NCBI GenBank assembly: GCA_016716905.1
Contig: JADJUS010000004.1
Span: forward strand, 372,001-436,000
DNA length: 64,000 bases
Direction: 5' to 3'
DNA from: Acidobacteriota bacterium
Lineage (GTDB): Bacteria > Acidobacteriota > Vicinamibacteria > Vicinamibacterales > SCN-69-37
The notes under the pieces were generated by a model that was given only the letters and a program-made list of their open reading frames with translations, was not told where the DNA came from and ran no database searches. Positions 16,126 through 25,300 of this stretch are shown here, one piece after another. Positions within the stretch are counted from its first letter, which is position 1. Each line of letters begins with the position of its first letter. The translations under genes and the position numbers were made by a program.

Positions 16126-17348
16126 CCGTTCGCGCGTGCATCATCGCGGGACTGGGCCTCGTCGCGATCATTGCGGCCGGGTGCGGGTCGAAAGGACCGC
16201 CGCTGGCGCCGTTGCGTCCCGTGCCCGAAGCCCCGGGCGGCCTGGCGGTGCGTCGCGTGGGTGATCGGATCACCCTGAACCTGAAGGTGCCGGGCGCCAG
16301 CGCCGATCCCAACGCAGAGGTGGTGATCGCCGCGGTGGAAATTTACGCCCGCACGCTGCCCCTGGGTTCAGAGACGCCAACAGTGGCCCAGCTCCTGCGT
16401 AAGGAAAACCTCGTCGGGAGGATTGAGGTCCGCCCGGATCCCGTGACGCCAGAGCCCGGGGCTGACGCCACCACGACGCCCGTGCCTGCGGCCGCGCCCG
16501 CGGGGCCGCCCGACGCGCGTCCCGCCCGCGGCGAAACCACCGTGTGGACCGAGACGATTCCGACCACCGCACCGCGCCCGTTGGAGTTGAACCGCCAGCA
16601 GCAGACAACCGCCGGGCGTCGACGGCCCGTGTGGGTTCCTCTGCGACCAACTGGGCTGACGGTGCCGATCAGCCGCGAGACCGTGCCAGGCGTTCTACCG
16701 ACCAGGTATTACGTCGCTGTTGGCGTGTCCGATCGAGGCCGGCCGGGCCCGGCGTCAGTGGTTGTGGCCCTGCCCTTTGGTCCCGCGCCTGCGACTCCGG
16801 TCCTGAGCACGCCCACGTACGACGAAACAGAACTGACCGTGACGTGGACGACCGCTCTGCCCGGCACCCCCGTAACCATTGTCGAAGCGACCAGTGCGGG
16901 CGTGGAGCAACCGGTGCCGGTGCAGGTTGCGCCATTGACGCGCGGCTCCTGGTCCACACCGTTTGAGTTCGGCAAGGAGCGCTGTTTCGTGGCGCGCGGT
17001 GTCGTGCGCCGCGGAGTCTCATCCACGGAAAGTGAAACCGCCGGGCCCGTCTGCGTCACCCCGGTGGACAAATTCCCGCCGGCCGCACCTGCCGGTCTGG
17101 TGCCGGTCTCTGATCCGGGCGGCGTGACGCTGCTGTGGGATCCAGTCTCAGCTGCTGACCTGGCCGGGTACCTGGTGTTGCGCGCCGAGGGCGCCAGTGA
17201 GACCTTTCTGGAACTGACGCCGAAACCCATTACGTCGGTGCAGTACGTGGATACCACCGTGCGCGCCGGTGTGCGTTACGTGTACGTTGTGGTGGCGGTG
17301 GACGCGTCCGGGAACCGAAGCCCACGGTCCAATGCCGTCAATCGCTGA
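16122..17348 (+). CDS. Lipoprotein with fibronectin type III domains
   Basis: A 408-aa exported protein with lipobox IIAAGC and then GSKGPPLAPLRP. Two or three FN3-like domains follow (EAPGGLAVRRVGDRITLNLKVP; TPVLSTPTYDETELTVTWTT; FPPAAPAGLVPVSDPGGVTLLWDPVSAADLAGY), ending RYVYVVVAVDASGNRSPRS, a classic FN3 strand. A Pro/Ala-rich linker sits near 100-150. GTG 16122 overlaps the hslU stop. An envelope scaffold role is likely but unproven. Confidence 0.8.
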   Translation: MTVRACIIAGLGLVAIIAAGCGSKGPPLAPLRPVPEAPGGLAVRRVGDRITLNLKVPGASADPNAEVVIAAVEIYARTLPLGSETPTVAQLLRKENLVGRIEVRPDPVTPEPGADATTTPVPAAAPAGPPDARPARGETTVWTETIPTTAPRPLELNRQQQTTAGRRRPVWVPLRPTGLTVPISRETVPGVLPTRYYVAVGVSDRGRPGPASVVVALPFGPAPATPVLSTPTYDETELTVTWTTALPGTPVTIVEATSAGVEQPVPVQVAPLTRGSWSTPFEFGKERCFVARGVVRRGVSSTESETAGPVCVTPVDKFPPAAPAGLVPVSDPGGVTLLWDPVSAADLAGYLVLRAEGASETFLELTPKPITSVQYVDTTVRAGVRYVYVVVAVDASGNRSPRSNAVNR

Positions 17349-17372
17349 TCCACTCAGACCCAAGGGAGAGAG

Positions 17373-18131
17373 ATGATTCGACTGTATCGCATCGAGCATG
17401 AGGGCGGTCCGAGGTACGCGGCCGAAAGTGAAGGCACTTGGCGGCTGGTTGAGGGCGACATCTTCGGCGTGTGGAATGAAGGCCCCGAAATTTCGTCAGA
17501 GGGTGTGCGTCTCCTCGCGCCTGTCCAGCCCTCGAAGATTGTCTGCGTGGGCCTGAACTATCGGGATCACGCGGCCGAGCAGAACAAGGCCTTGCCGGCC
17601 GAGCCGCTGCTGTTCATCAAGCCCTCAACGTCCGTGGTGGGGCCCGATGCTGTGATTGAGGCGCCGGCGTGGGCGGGGCGAATCGATCACGAGGCTGAAC
17701 TGGGCATCGTGATCGGCAAACGTGCCCATCGCGTGCCCCTGCACCAGACGCAGGACTACGTGCTCGGCCTCATCGCGGTGAATGACGTCACCGCCAGGGA
17801 CCTGCAGAACAAAGATGGCCAGTACACCCGCTGCAAGGGGTTCGATACCTTCGCGCCCATCGGGCCGTGTGTCGCGATGGGGCTCGACGGCCGCGACCTG
17901 AGCGTGCGTGCCTACGTCAACGGCCAACTGCGGCAGGATTCGCGCACGCGTGAGCTGATCTTTACCATCCCGGAGCTCATCACGTTCATCACGTCGGTGA
18001 TGACCCTGCTGCCCGGCGATATCATTTCGACCGGCACACCATCGGGAATCGGTCCGATTGTGCCTGGCGATTCAGTCACCGTGCATGTCGAAGGCGTGGG
18101 CGCGCTGACCAACAAGGTGGTGGCGCAGTGA
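17373..18131 (+). CDS. Fumarylacetoacetate hydrolase (FAH) family protein
   Basis: A 252-aa enzyme of the FAH/HHDD hydrolase-decarboxylase superfamily. Landmarks are KIVCVGLNYRDHAAE, the metal-binding region DHEAELGIVIGKRA, the family segment YVLGLIAVNDVTARDLQ, KGFDTFAPIGPC and GDIISTGTPSGIGPI. Members act on acylpyruvates, oxaloacetate or aromatic ring-cleavage products; the substrate here is unknown. GGGAGAGAG before the ATG is a good ribosome site. Its stop overlaps the transaldolase start. Confidence 0.88.
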   Translation: MIRLYRIEHEGGPRYAAESEGTWRLVEGDIFGVWNEGPEISSEGVRLLAPVQPSKIVCVGLNYRDHAAEQNKALPAEPLLFIKPSTSVVGPDAVIEAPAWAGRIDHEAELGIVIGKRAHRVPLHQTQDYVLGLIAVNDVTARDLQNKDGQYTRCKGFDTFAPIGPCVAMGLDGRDLSVRAYVNGQLRQDSRTRELIFTIPELITFITSVMTLLPGDIISTGTPSGIGPIVPGDSVTVHVEGVGALTNKVVAQ

Positions 18132-18781
18132 AGATTTTTCTCGATACTGGCAACCTGAAGGAGATCGAAGCCCTGGTGCCCCTGGGCATTGTGGACGGTG
18201 TCACGACCAACCCGTCATTGATGGCGAAAGAAGGCGGCGACCCGCGCGCGATCATCAAGAGCATCTGCGAGCTGGTCCAGGGGCCCGTCAGCGCCGAAGT
18301 GGTGGCCACCGAGTGGCAGGCGATGGTGGCCGAGGGGCGCGAACTGGCGGCGATCGACTCGCACGTCGTGGTCAAGGTGCCGTTCACGCGCGACGGCGTT
18401 CGCGCATGCAAGGTGCTGGCCGGCGACGGGATCCGCGTCAACGTCACGCTCATTTTTTCCGCGACGCAGGCGCTCATTGCCGCGAAGGTCGGCGCGGCGT
18501 ACGTGAGTCCGTTCATCGGCCGGCTCGACGACATCGCCTCAGACGGGATGGGCCTGGTGCGCCAGATCGTGGACATCTTCGACGCACACCAGTTCATGAC
18601 CGAAGTGCTCGTGGCCAGCGTGCGCGGGCCCATGCACATCGTGGAAGCGGCCCGGATGGGCGCCGACGTGTGCACATGTCCCGTCTCGGTGGTTGAGGCG
18701 TGCTTTAAACATCCGCTGACCGACATCGGTCTTGAGAAGTTCCTGAAAGACTGGGAGAAGGCTCAGGCCTCCCGCCAGTGA
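18128..18781 (+). CDS. Small transaldolase / fructose-6-phosphate aldolase family enzyme
   Basis: A 217-aa class I aldolase of the TalC/FSA type. MKIFLDTGNLKEIE and GVTTNPSLMAKEG are the family start. Lys83 in VVVKVPFT is the Schiff-base lysine. VNVTLIFSATQALIAAKVGAAYVSPFIGRLDD follows and LEKFLKDW ends the protein. It should transfer dihydroxyacetone units in the non-oxidative pentose phosphate pathway or cleave fructose 6-phosphate; sequence alone does not separate these. GTG 18128 overlaps the FAH stop and the gene's own stop overlaps the carboxylase start. Confidence 0.9.
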   Translation: MKIFLDTGNLKEIEALVPLGIVDGVTTNPSLMAKEGGDPRAIIKSICELVQGPVSAEVVATEWQAMVAEGRELAAIDSHVVVKVPFTRDGVRACKVLAGDGIRVNVTLIFSATQALIAAKVGAAYVSPFIGRLDDIASDGMGLVRQIVDIFDAHQFMTEVLVASVRGPMHIVEAARMGADVCTCPVSVVEACFKHPLTDIGLEKFLKDWEKAQASRQ

Positions 18782-20322
18782 TGACACCACAGGAACACCT
18801 CGCGGACCTGGAACGCCGCGCGGAACTGGGCGGCGGCGAGGAGCGCCTGCGACGGCAGCGCGAGGGCGGCAAGTTGACCGCGCGTGAACGCGTGGACCTG
18901 CTGTTTGATTCGGGCACGTTCGAAGAGCTCGACAAACTGGTGACGCACCGGTGTCGCGACTTCGGCATGGAGAAGGAGATGGTGCCCGGTGACGGCGTAG
19001 TGGCCGGACACGGCCGCGTCGACGGCAGGCCGGTGTATGCGTTCGCCCAGGACTTCACGGTGTTCGGCGGATCCCTCTCGGAAACCAATGCCGCAAAGAT
19101 CGTCAAGGTCATGGACCTGGCCATGAAAATGGGTGCGCCGGTCGTGGGACTCAACGACTCAGGTGGCGCGCGGATTCAGGAAGGCGTGGTGTCGCTCGCC
19201 GGCTACGCCGACATTTTCCTGCGCAACACCCTGGCGTCGGGCGTGGTGCCGCAGATTTCCGCGATCATGGGCCCCTGCGCGGGCGGGGCCGTGTATTCGC
19301 CGGCCATCACCGACTTCAACATCATGGTGGAAGGCACGAGCTACATGTTCGTGACCGGTCCCGATGTGATCAAAACGGTCACACATGAGGATGTCACCAA
19401 GGAAGCGCTGGGCGGTGCCATGGCGCACAACGCCACGAGCGGCGTCGCGCATTTCGCCGTGCCGTCAGACCGCGAGTGCATCCTGCTGATCCGTGAGCTG
19501 CTGGGGTACCTGCCGTCCAATAACCTGGATGGCGCGCCGCGCGTGGCCACGGCCGATCCGGTGGACCGCGAGGATGCGGCACTCGATTCACTCGTGCCCG
19601 AGCAACCGAACCAGCCCTACGACATGCACGACCTCATCCACGCGGTGGTGGACGACGGCCGGTTCCTCGAGGTGCACCAGTACTTCGCGCAGAACATCAT
19701 CTGTGGCTTCGCGCACCTGGGCAGCCGCTCTGTGGGCATCGTCGCCAACCAGCCGAAGGTGCTGGCCGGGTGCCTGGATATTGATGCGTCGGTGAAGGCC
19801 GCGCGTTTTGTCCGGTTCTGCGACGCGTTCAACATTCCGATCATCACGTTTGAGGATGTGCCGGGGTTCCTCCCTGGTGTTCGCCAGGAACACGGCGGGA
19901 TCATCCGCGCGGGCGCCAAGCTGCTGTATGCGTATGCGGAGGCGACCGTGCCGAAAATCACCGTCATCACGAGGAAGGCCTACGGCGGCGCGTATTGCGT
20001 GATGGCCAGCAAACACATCCGGACAGATTTCAACTTCGCGTACCCGATGGCCGAGATCGCGGTCATGGGCCCCGAAGGCGCGGTGAACATTCTCTATCGA
20101 CGCGAACTGCAGCAGGCCGAAGACCCGGCGGCCAAACGCGCGGAGCTGACGCAGGAGTTCCGCGAGAAGCTGGCCAACCCGTTTGTGGCGGCGTCGCGCG
20201 GCTACGTGGATGAAGTTATCGCGCCCCGCATGACACGAGCCAAGCTCATCGCCGCGCTGGCCAGTTGTGACAACAAACGCGACAAGAACCCGCCGAGGAA
20301 ACACGGCAATATTCCCCTGTGA
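18781..20322 (+). CDS. Acyl-CoA carboxylase carboxyltransferase (PccB-like) subunit
   Basis: A 513-aa carboxyltransferase that moves CO2 from biotin to an acyl-CoA. It has the full N- and C-domains: KLTARERVDLLFD, FGGSLSETNAAKI, GLNDSGGARIQEGV, GPCAGGAVYSPAI, FLPGVRQEHGGIIRAGAKLLYA, ATVPKITVITRKAYGGAY and EIAVMGPEGAVNILYRR. The residue after GGAY is Cys406, where Streptomyces PccB has the specificity Asp422 and acetyl-CoA-using relatives have Ile. It is probably propionyl-CoA carboxylase-like, with specificity open. It forms a translationally coupled set with the biotin carboxylase and BCCP genes. Confidence 0.92.
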   Translation: MTPQEHLADLERRAELGGGEERLRRQREGGKLTARERVDLLFDSGTFEELDKLVTHRCRDFGMEKEMVPGDGVVAGHGRVDGRPVYAFAQDFTVFGGSLSETNAAKIVKVMDLAMKMGAPVVGLNDSGGARIQEGVVSLAGYADIFLRNTLASGVVPQISAIMGPCAGGAVYSPAITDFNIMVEGTSYMFVTGPDVIKTVTHEDVTKEALGGAMAHNATSGVAHFAVPSDRECILLIRELLGYLPSNNLDGAPRVATADPVDREDAALDSLVPEQPNQPYDMHDLIHAVVDDGRFLEVHQYFAQNIICGFAHLGSRSVGIVANQPKVLAGCLDIDASVKAARFVRFCDAFNIPIITFEDVPGFLPGVRQEHGGIIRAGAKLLYAYAEATVPKITVITRKAYGGAYCVMASKHIRTDFNFAYPMAEIAVMGPEGAVNILYRRELQQAEDPAAKRAELTQEFREKLANPFVAASRGYVDEVIAPRMTRAKLIAALASCDNKRDKNPPRKHGNIPL

Positions 20323-21845
20323 TGTCCCGCCGGAAAGTACTCATCGCCAATCGCGGCGAAATCGCCGTTCGCGTCATGCGCGCCTGCCGGGAACTCGGAC
20401 TCGGCACCGTGGCCGTGTACTCGGAATGCGATCGCACCGCACTGCACGTGCGCACCGCCGACGAGGCGTATCTGATCGGCCCTGGCCCCGCGGCCGAGAG
20501 TTACCTGCGGATCGACCGTTTGATTGACGTCGCCCGGCGCAGCGGCGCTTCACTGGTGCATCCCGGTTACGGGTTCCTCGCTGAGAACGAGGATTTTGCG
20601 CAGGCCTGCCTTGACGCCGACCTCACGTTTGTCGGCCCGTCGCCCGACGCGATCACCCGCATGGGCAGCAAGACGGCGGCCCGGCATGTGGCCATCGCTG
20701 CCGGTGTGCCGGTGGTGCCCGGCACCGAGGAGCCGTTTGCCGAGGACCTGCCCGACGACGTGCTCGTGGCTGAGGCGGCGCGCATCGGGTATCCGCTGCT
20801 GGTCAAGGCCGTCGCCGGCGGCGGCGGCAAGGGGATGCGCATGGTGCAGTCGCCCGCGGATCTCCTGCCGGCGATCCGCACTGCGCGATCAGAGGCCGGG
20901 TCGGCGTTTGGTGAGCGCGCCGTGTACCTCGAACGGCGGTTGGCCAGGGCGCGCCACATCGAAATTCAGTTGCTGGGTGATCACTACGGCACGGTCGTGC
21001 CGTTTGTGGAGCGGGAATGCTCCATCCAGCGGCGACATCAGAAAGTCGTTGAGGAATCACCGTCGCTGGCGCTCACCGTGGAGACACGGCGCGCGATGGC
21101 CGCGTGTGCGGCCGCGGTGGCGCGCACGGTGGGGTACACCAATGCCGGCACGATTGAGTTCCTGCTCGATGAAGATGGAAAGTTCTATTTCCTTGAGATG
21201 AACACGCGCCTGCAGGTGGAACATCCGGTCACCGAAATTGTGACGGGTATCGATCTGGTGCACTGGCAGTTGCGGATCGCCATGGGGGAGCGCCTGACGA
21301 TTGATCCGGAGCGCGCCCTGACGCCGGTGGCGCACGCGATCGAATGCCGGATTTATGCCGAGGATCCCGACCAGGGTTTCATGCCATCGCCGGGTCTCGT
21401 GCGTGCGCTCAGTGTGCCTGGAGGGCCGGGCGTGCGCGACGACCGCGGCGTGGCGGCGGGTTTTACGATCCCGCTCTTCTACGACTCCATGATCGCCAAG
21501 CTCATCGTCTGGAGCGACAACCGGCCCGATGCCATCGCGCGCCTGTCGCGGGTGCTTGATGAATATCGTGTGATCGGCGTGCGCACCACGCTGCCGTTTT
21601 TCCGGTGGCTCGTCGCACAACCGGAGTTTGCAGCCGGACAGTTCGACACCACCTATCTCGACTCGGTGCTGGCCGCGCGCAAGGGACAGGCCTTTGTCGA
21701 GGCGACGGATGGCGACGCGGACGACGCGGCCATGGTCGCGGCGCTCGCCGCGTGGTTTCGCGCGCATCAGGCGTCGGCCGGCGCCCCGGCGGCACCCGCG
21801 GCCGGACACTGGCAGCGCGCCGCGCGCCTGGAGGCGCTGCGATGA
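20322..21845 (+). CDS. Biotin carboxylase subunit of acyl-CoA carboxylase
   Basis: A 507-aa ATP-grasp enzyme that carboxylates biotin. Landmarks are KVLIANRGEIAVRVMRACRE at the N-terminus, HPGYGFLAENEDFA, GSKTAARHVA, the glycine-rich loop VAGGGGKGMRMV, and the active-site region ECSIQRRHQKVVEESPS. FLEMNTRLQVEHPVTE then carries the catalytic Glu and Arg. It overlaps the carboxyltransferase stop by one base (TGATG). The C-terminus is extended past the usual 450 aa core but carries no biotin motif; the biotin carrier is the next gene. Confidence 0.94.
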   Translation: MSRRKVLIANRGEIAVRVMRACRELGLGTVAVYSECDRTALHVRTADEAYLIGPGPAAESYLRIDRLIDVARRSGASLVHPGYGFLAENEDFAQACLDADLTFVGPSPDAITRMGSKTAARHVAIAAGVPVVPGTEEPFAEDLPDDVLVAEAARIGYPLLVKAVAGGGGKGMRMVQSPADLLPAIRTARSEAGSAFGERAVYLERRLARARHIEIQLLGDHYGTVVPFVERECSIQRRHQKVVEESPSLALTVETRRAMAACAAAVARTVGYTNAGTIEFLLDEDGKFYFLEMNTRLQVEHPVTEIVTGIDLVHWQLRIAMGERLTIDPERALTPVAHAIECRIYAEDPDQGFMPSPGLVRALSVPGGPGVRDDRGVAAGFTIPLFYDSMIAKLIVWSDNRPDAIARLSRVLDEYRVIGVRTTLPFFRWLVAQPEFAAGQFDTTYLDSVLAARKGQAFVEATDGDADDAAMVAALAAWFRAHQASAGAPAAPAAGHWQRAARLEALR

Positions 21846-22348
21846 AGTTCGACGTTGAGGTCGCGGGCCGCGAGCGGTCGATCACCGTCGAGCGCATCGG
21901 CGACACCGGGAGATTCCGCATCGTGCTGAACGGCCAGGCCCATGACGTGGAGGCGAGCCCCATCGACCTCGGGCTGTCGGTCATCTTCCTGGCCGACGGC
22001 CGGTCACTGGAGGCGGCTGCAACGCCGGGGCCCGGGGGCGACTGGCTCGTGCAATTGCCGCATCTGGATGTGTCGGTTGTGGTCGACGGCCGCCGCCATG
22101 TGCGCGGCCGGCTGGGCGCTGCCGGCGGACCCGGCCTGCAACGGGTGACCGCGCCCATGCCTGGGCGTGTGCTTCGGGTGCTTGTGAAGCCCGGCGATCA
22201 GGTGGCGCATCGCCAGGGACTGGTGGTGGTCGAGGCGATGAAGATGGAAAACGAACTCACCGCGCCCAAGGCCGGCGTCGTCACCGAGGTGGCGATTACC
22301 GAGGGTACCTCGGTCGAGGCCGGACGCCTGCTCGTCGTGATTGAGTAG
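21842..22348 (+). CDS. Biotin carboxyl carrier protein of acyl-CoA carboxylase
   Basis: A 168-aa carrier. The N-terminal 90 residues are a small beta-rich domain seen in acyl-CoA carboxylase BT/BCCP regions. The C-terminal 75 form the biotinyl domain with EAMKMEN, biotin on Lys134, preceded by APMPGRVLRVLVKPGDQV. ATG 21842 overlaps the biotin carboxylase stop (ATGA). With the two upstream genes it makes a three-subunit carboxylase, probably for propionyl-CoA or a similar acyl-CoA. Confidence 0.93.
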   Translation: MKFDVEVAGRERSITVERIGDTGRFRIVLNGQAHDVEASPIDLGLSVIFLADGRSLEAAATPGPGGDWLVQLPHLDVSVVVDGRRHVRGRLGAAGGPGLQRVTAPMPGRVLRVLVKPGDQVAHRQGLVVVEAMKMENELTAPKAGVVTEVAITEGTSVEAGRLLVVIE

Positions 22349-22373
22349 TGCCTGCCTCGGGTAAGCTGAAGGG

Positions 22374-25300
22374 GTGACCGACCGAGAGCCGCAGATGGCT
22401 GGCGAACCGGCCCCCCCGCGGCGGCGATGGCGGGCCCTACGGTGGTCGCGGCGCACGTTACTCGTCCTCGCGGCCGTCGGCGCCGCCCTGCTGGTGTCCC
22501 TCTACACCATCGACCTCGGTCCATACCTCAAGTCCCGCGCCGAGCAGGCGGCTTCAGCGTACATGGAACGCCCCGTGCGAATCGGGCGGTTGAGCGCCTC
22601 GCTCAGGCCCGGTCTGTTCATCGTGGAAGACGTCGTCATTGAAGGCCTCACGCCGGACGCGGCACCCTTCCTGAAGGCCGAACGTATTGCGCTGCGCGTG
22701 CCGCTGCAGACACTCATTCGCCGGCAGTTGATCATCGAGGCCGAGATGGATCGCTGGGCCATGACGATCGAGATGTTTGCGGGCAACCGGAACAACATTC
22801 CCAGGCTCCGGCCGCGCTCAACCGAGCCAGGACGATTCCAGACCAACATCAATTACATCTGGGCACGCGGCGGCTGGTTCCGCCTCATCGACCATGCCCA
22901 GCCTCTCGATTTCACCGCTGAACAGGTGGCGGTGAATTTCACCTACGCAGCCAATCTCGACAAACACGTGGCCACAGTCGCGTTCCGCGGCGGCGTCACG
23001 AACATTCTCAGCTACGAGCCGATGCGGCTCGACTCGATGTCTGCACGACTGAGTTTTGACAAGGGCAACCTGCTCACCGTGCAGGGGCTTGATTTGGTCA
23101 CTGACGGAACACGGTCGCACATGACTGGCGTCATCAACCTGAACACGTGGCCCGAGCTGTACTTCGACATCGCAACCGCGTTTGACGTGGCGCCGCTCAA
23201 GGAGATTTTCTTTTTCGGCCAGAACTTCACGGCCACCGGCCGCGGCGAATACAAAGGGCGGTTCCAGAAGTTTCAGAACGGCAAGTACGATGTGACCGGC
23301 GGGTTCAAGGTGCCGGGATTTAATGTGAGTGGCCTGGATTTCCCCCAACTATCGGGCCATGTCGTCTGGATGCAGAACCGTCTCGAGGTCATCGGCGCCG
23401 AGAGCCCCTTCTACGGCGGGAAATTGCGCTTGTCCTATGTGCTCGACTCGCATGGCGGCGCGCGTGGTTCCATCGCGGATCTGTCGGCCACATACAAACA
23501 GGTTGACATGACGGAGTTCGGGCGCGTCATGAACTGGCAGGGCATCGAGCTCGCCAGCCGCGCAGACGGCTGGCAGACGATGCGGTGGCCGAGCGGCAGG
23601 TTTGATCAGATGTCGGGCGATGGAGAAATTCGCGCGCAGACGGCCGATGGTCGCGCGATCGCCGCGGCACAGTTGCCGTTGGCGATCGTGTACGCGCCGA
23701 AGGAACAGCCGTTCCTCAAGGACCGTCCGCTTGGTCCCGTCCCGGTGGGAGGCCGTGTGGCCTACAGCCTCACGCCCGATCGCATCGAACTGCGCGAAGG
23801 GTGGCTCGCCACGCCGGAAACGCATCTGTCGTTCACGGGCGCCACGGGGTGGAACGACAACGCGAATATCCCGTTCCGCGTGGTGAGCACAGACTGGCAG
23901 GCCAGCGACCGGCTCCTGGCCGCCGTGCTGACGACGTTCGGCTCGGCGACGAGCGCGATCGAAATCGGTGGGCGTGGCACGTTTGACGGCACCCTCACGA
24001 AGTGGTTCAGCCGTCCCCTGATAGTCGGCAAGTTCGAGGGCGAAGGGCTGCGCGCGTGGGATGTGCTCTGGGGTCGCGGCCGCGCGGATGTATCCATTGA
24101 AAACAGTTACATCAATGTGAGCAACAGCGTGTTCGGCGACGACGTGGCGCGACTGGTGGCCAATGGCAAGTATTCGTTTGGGTTTCCGCGCGCCGACGGC
24201 GGCGAAGAGATAGACGCGCGCATCACCGCAGAGCGCTGGCCATTGGTGGACTGGCGGCATTTTTTCGAGCTTGAGGATTGGCCCGTTGAGGGCACGTTGT
24301 TTGCCGACGTGCGAATTTACGGGCGGTATCTGGGGCCGGAAGGGTATGGCTCGTTGCGCGTGGTGCCGGGCACCGCCTGGGAAGAGACGTTCGAGTCCTT
24401 CACCAGCCGCTTGACGTTTGAACCCGAGGGGCTGCGGGTGGAAGGCGCCGAGATGACCAAGAGCACGGGATTCGTGCGCGGTGCGGCGTACATCGGCTGG
24501 CCTCCGACCAAGGATGGATGGGGCACGTACAGCTTCACGTTCGACGGCGAGAAGATCCCTGTAGAGTCGCTCGTCAGCTTCACGGTGCCCAATGCCAACC
24601 TGACCGGCGTGCTCAACTTCACCATGCAGGGCAGCGGGAGCCAGGAACACCCGAGATACGAGTGGGACGGGACAATCGCCGACTTGTTCTGGGGCGATGA
24701 AGGCATCGGCCAGGCGACCGCCCACATGGTGATCGAAGAGGAGATGGTCCGGATCGATCGCCTGGACGTGGCGTCGGACCGCCTCTCGGTCTCGGGGTCC
24801 GGCCAGGTGGCGATGAACGATGTCTACGACGGCGATCTCTCGTTGCGCTTCAATGAGACGTCGGTCGATCCGTTCCTCAGGTTTCTGGCCCCGCAGCTTT
24901 CACCGTATACCCAGGCCGTGGTCAGCGGCGCCGTCCGCTTTCGCGGTGAACTGGCAAACGTGTCAAAGCTCGGCGTGGACGTGACGATCGAAAAGGCGGA
25001 CTTGAAACTGTTTGACTACACGCTGTCGAACCCGATTGGTGCGAATGGCGTCCGCGTGCCGCTTCGCATGTCGTTTGCCGAGGATGTGCTGAGGATTTGC
25101 GGCGTGGTGCCGGCGTCCCCGTCCGGGCCCTGCGCCGGATCGACGGGCGCGTTCACGCTGTCAGGCGAAGGCACCAGCCTCACGCTCGGTGGTGTGGTGA
25201 ATCGGGCGGCGTCCACGCTGGACGTGTCGGTGAATGGCGCGAGCAACCTGGCCGTCCTGCAGGGCGTGGTTCAGGACCTGCGGAGCTCTGGCGACGCCAC

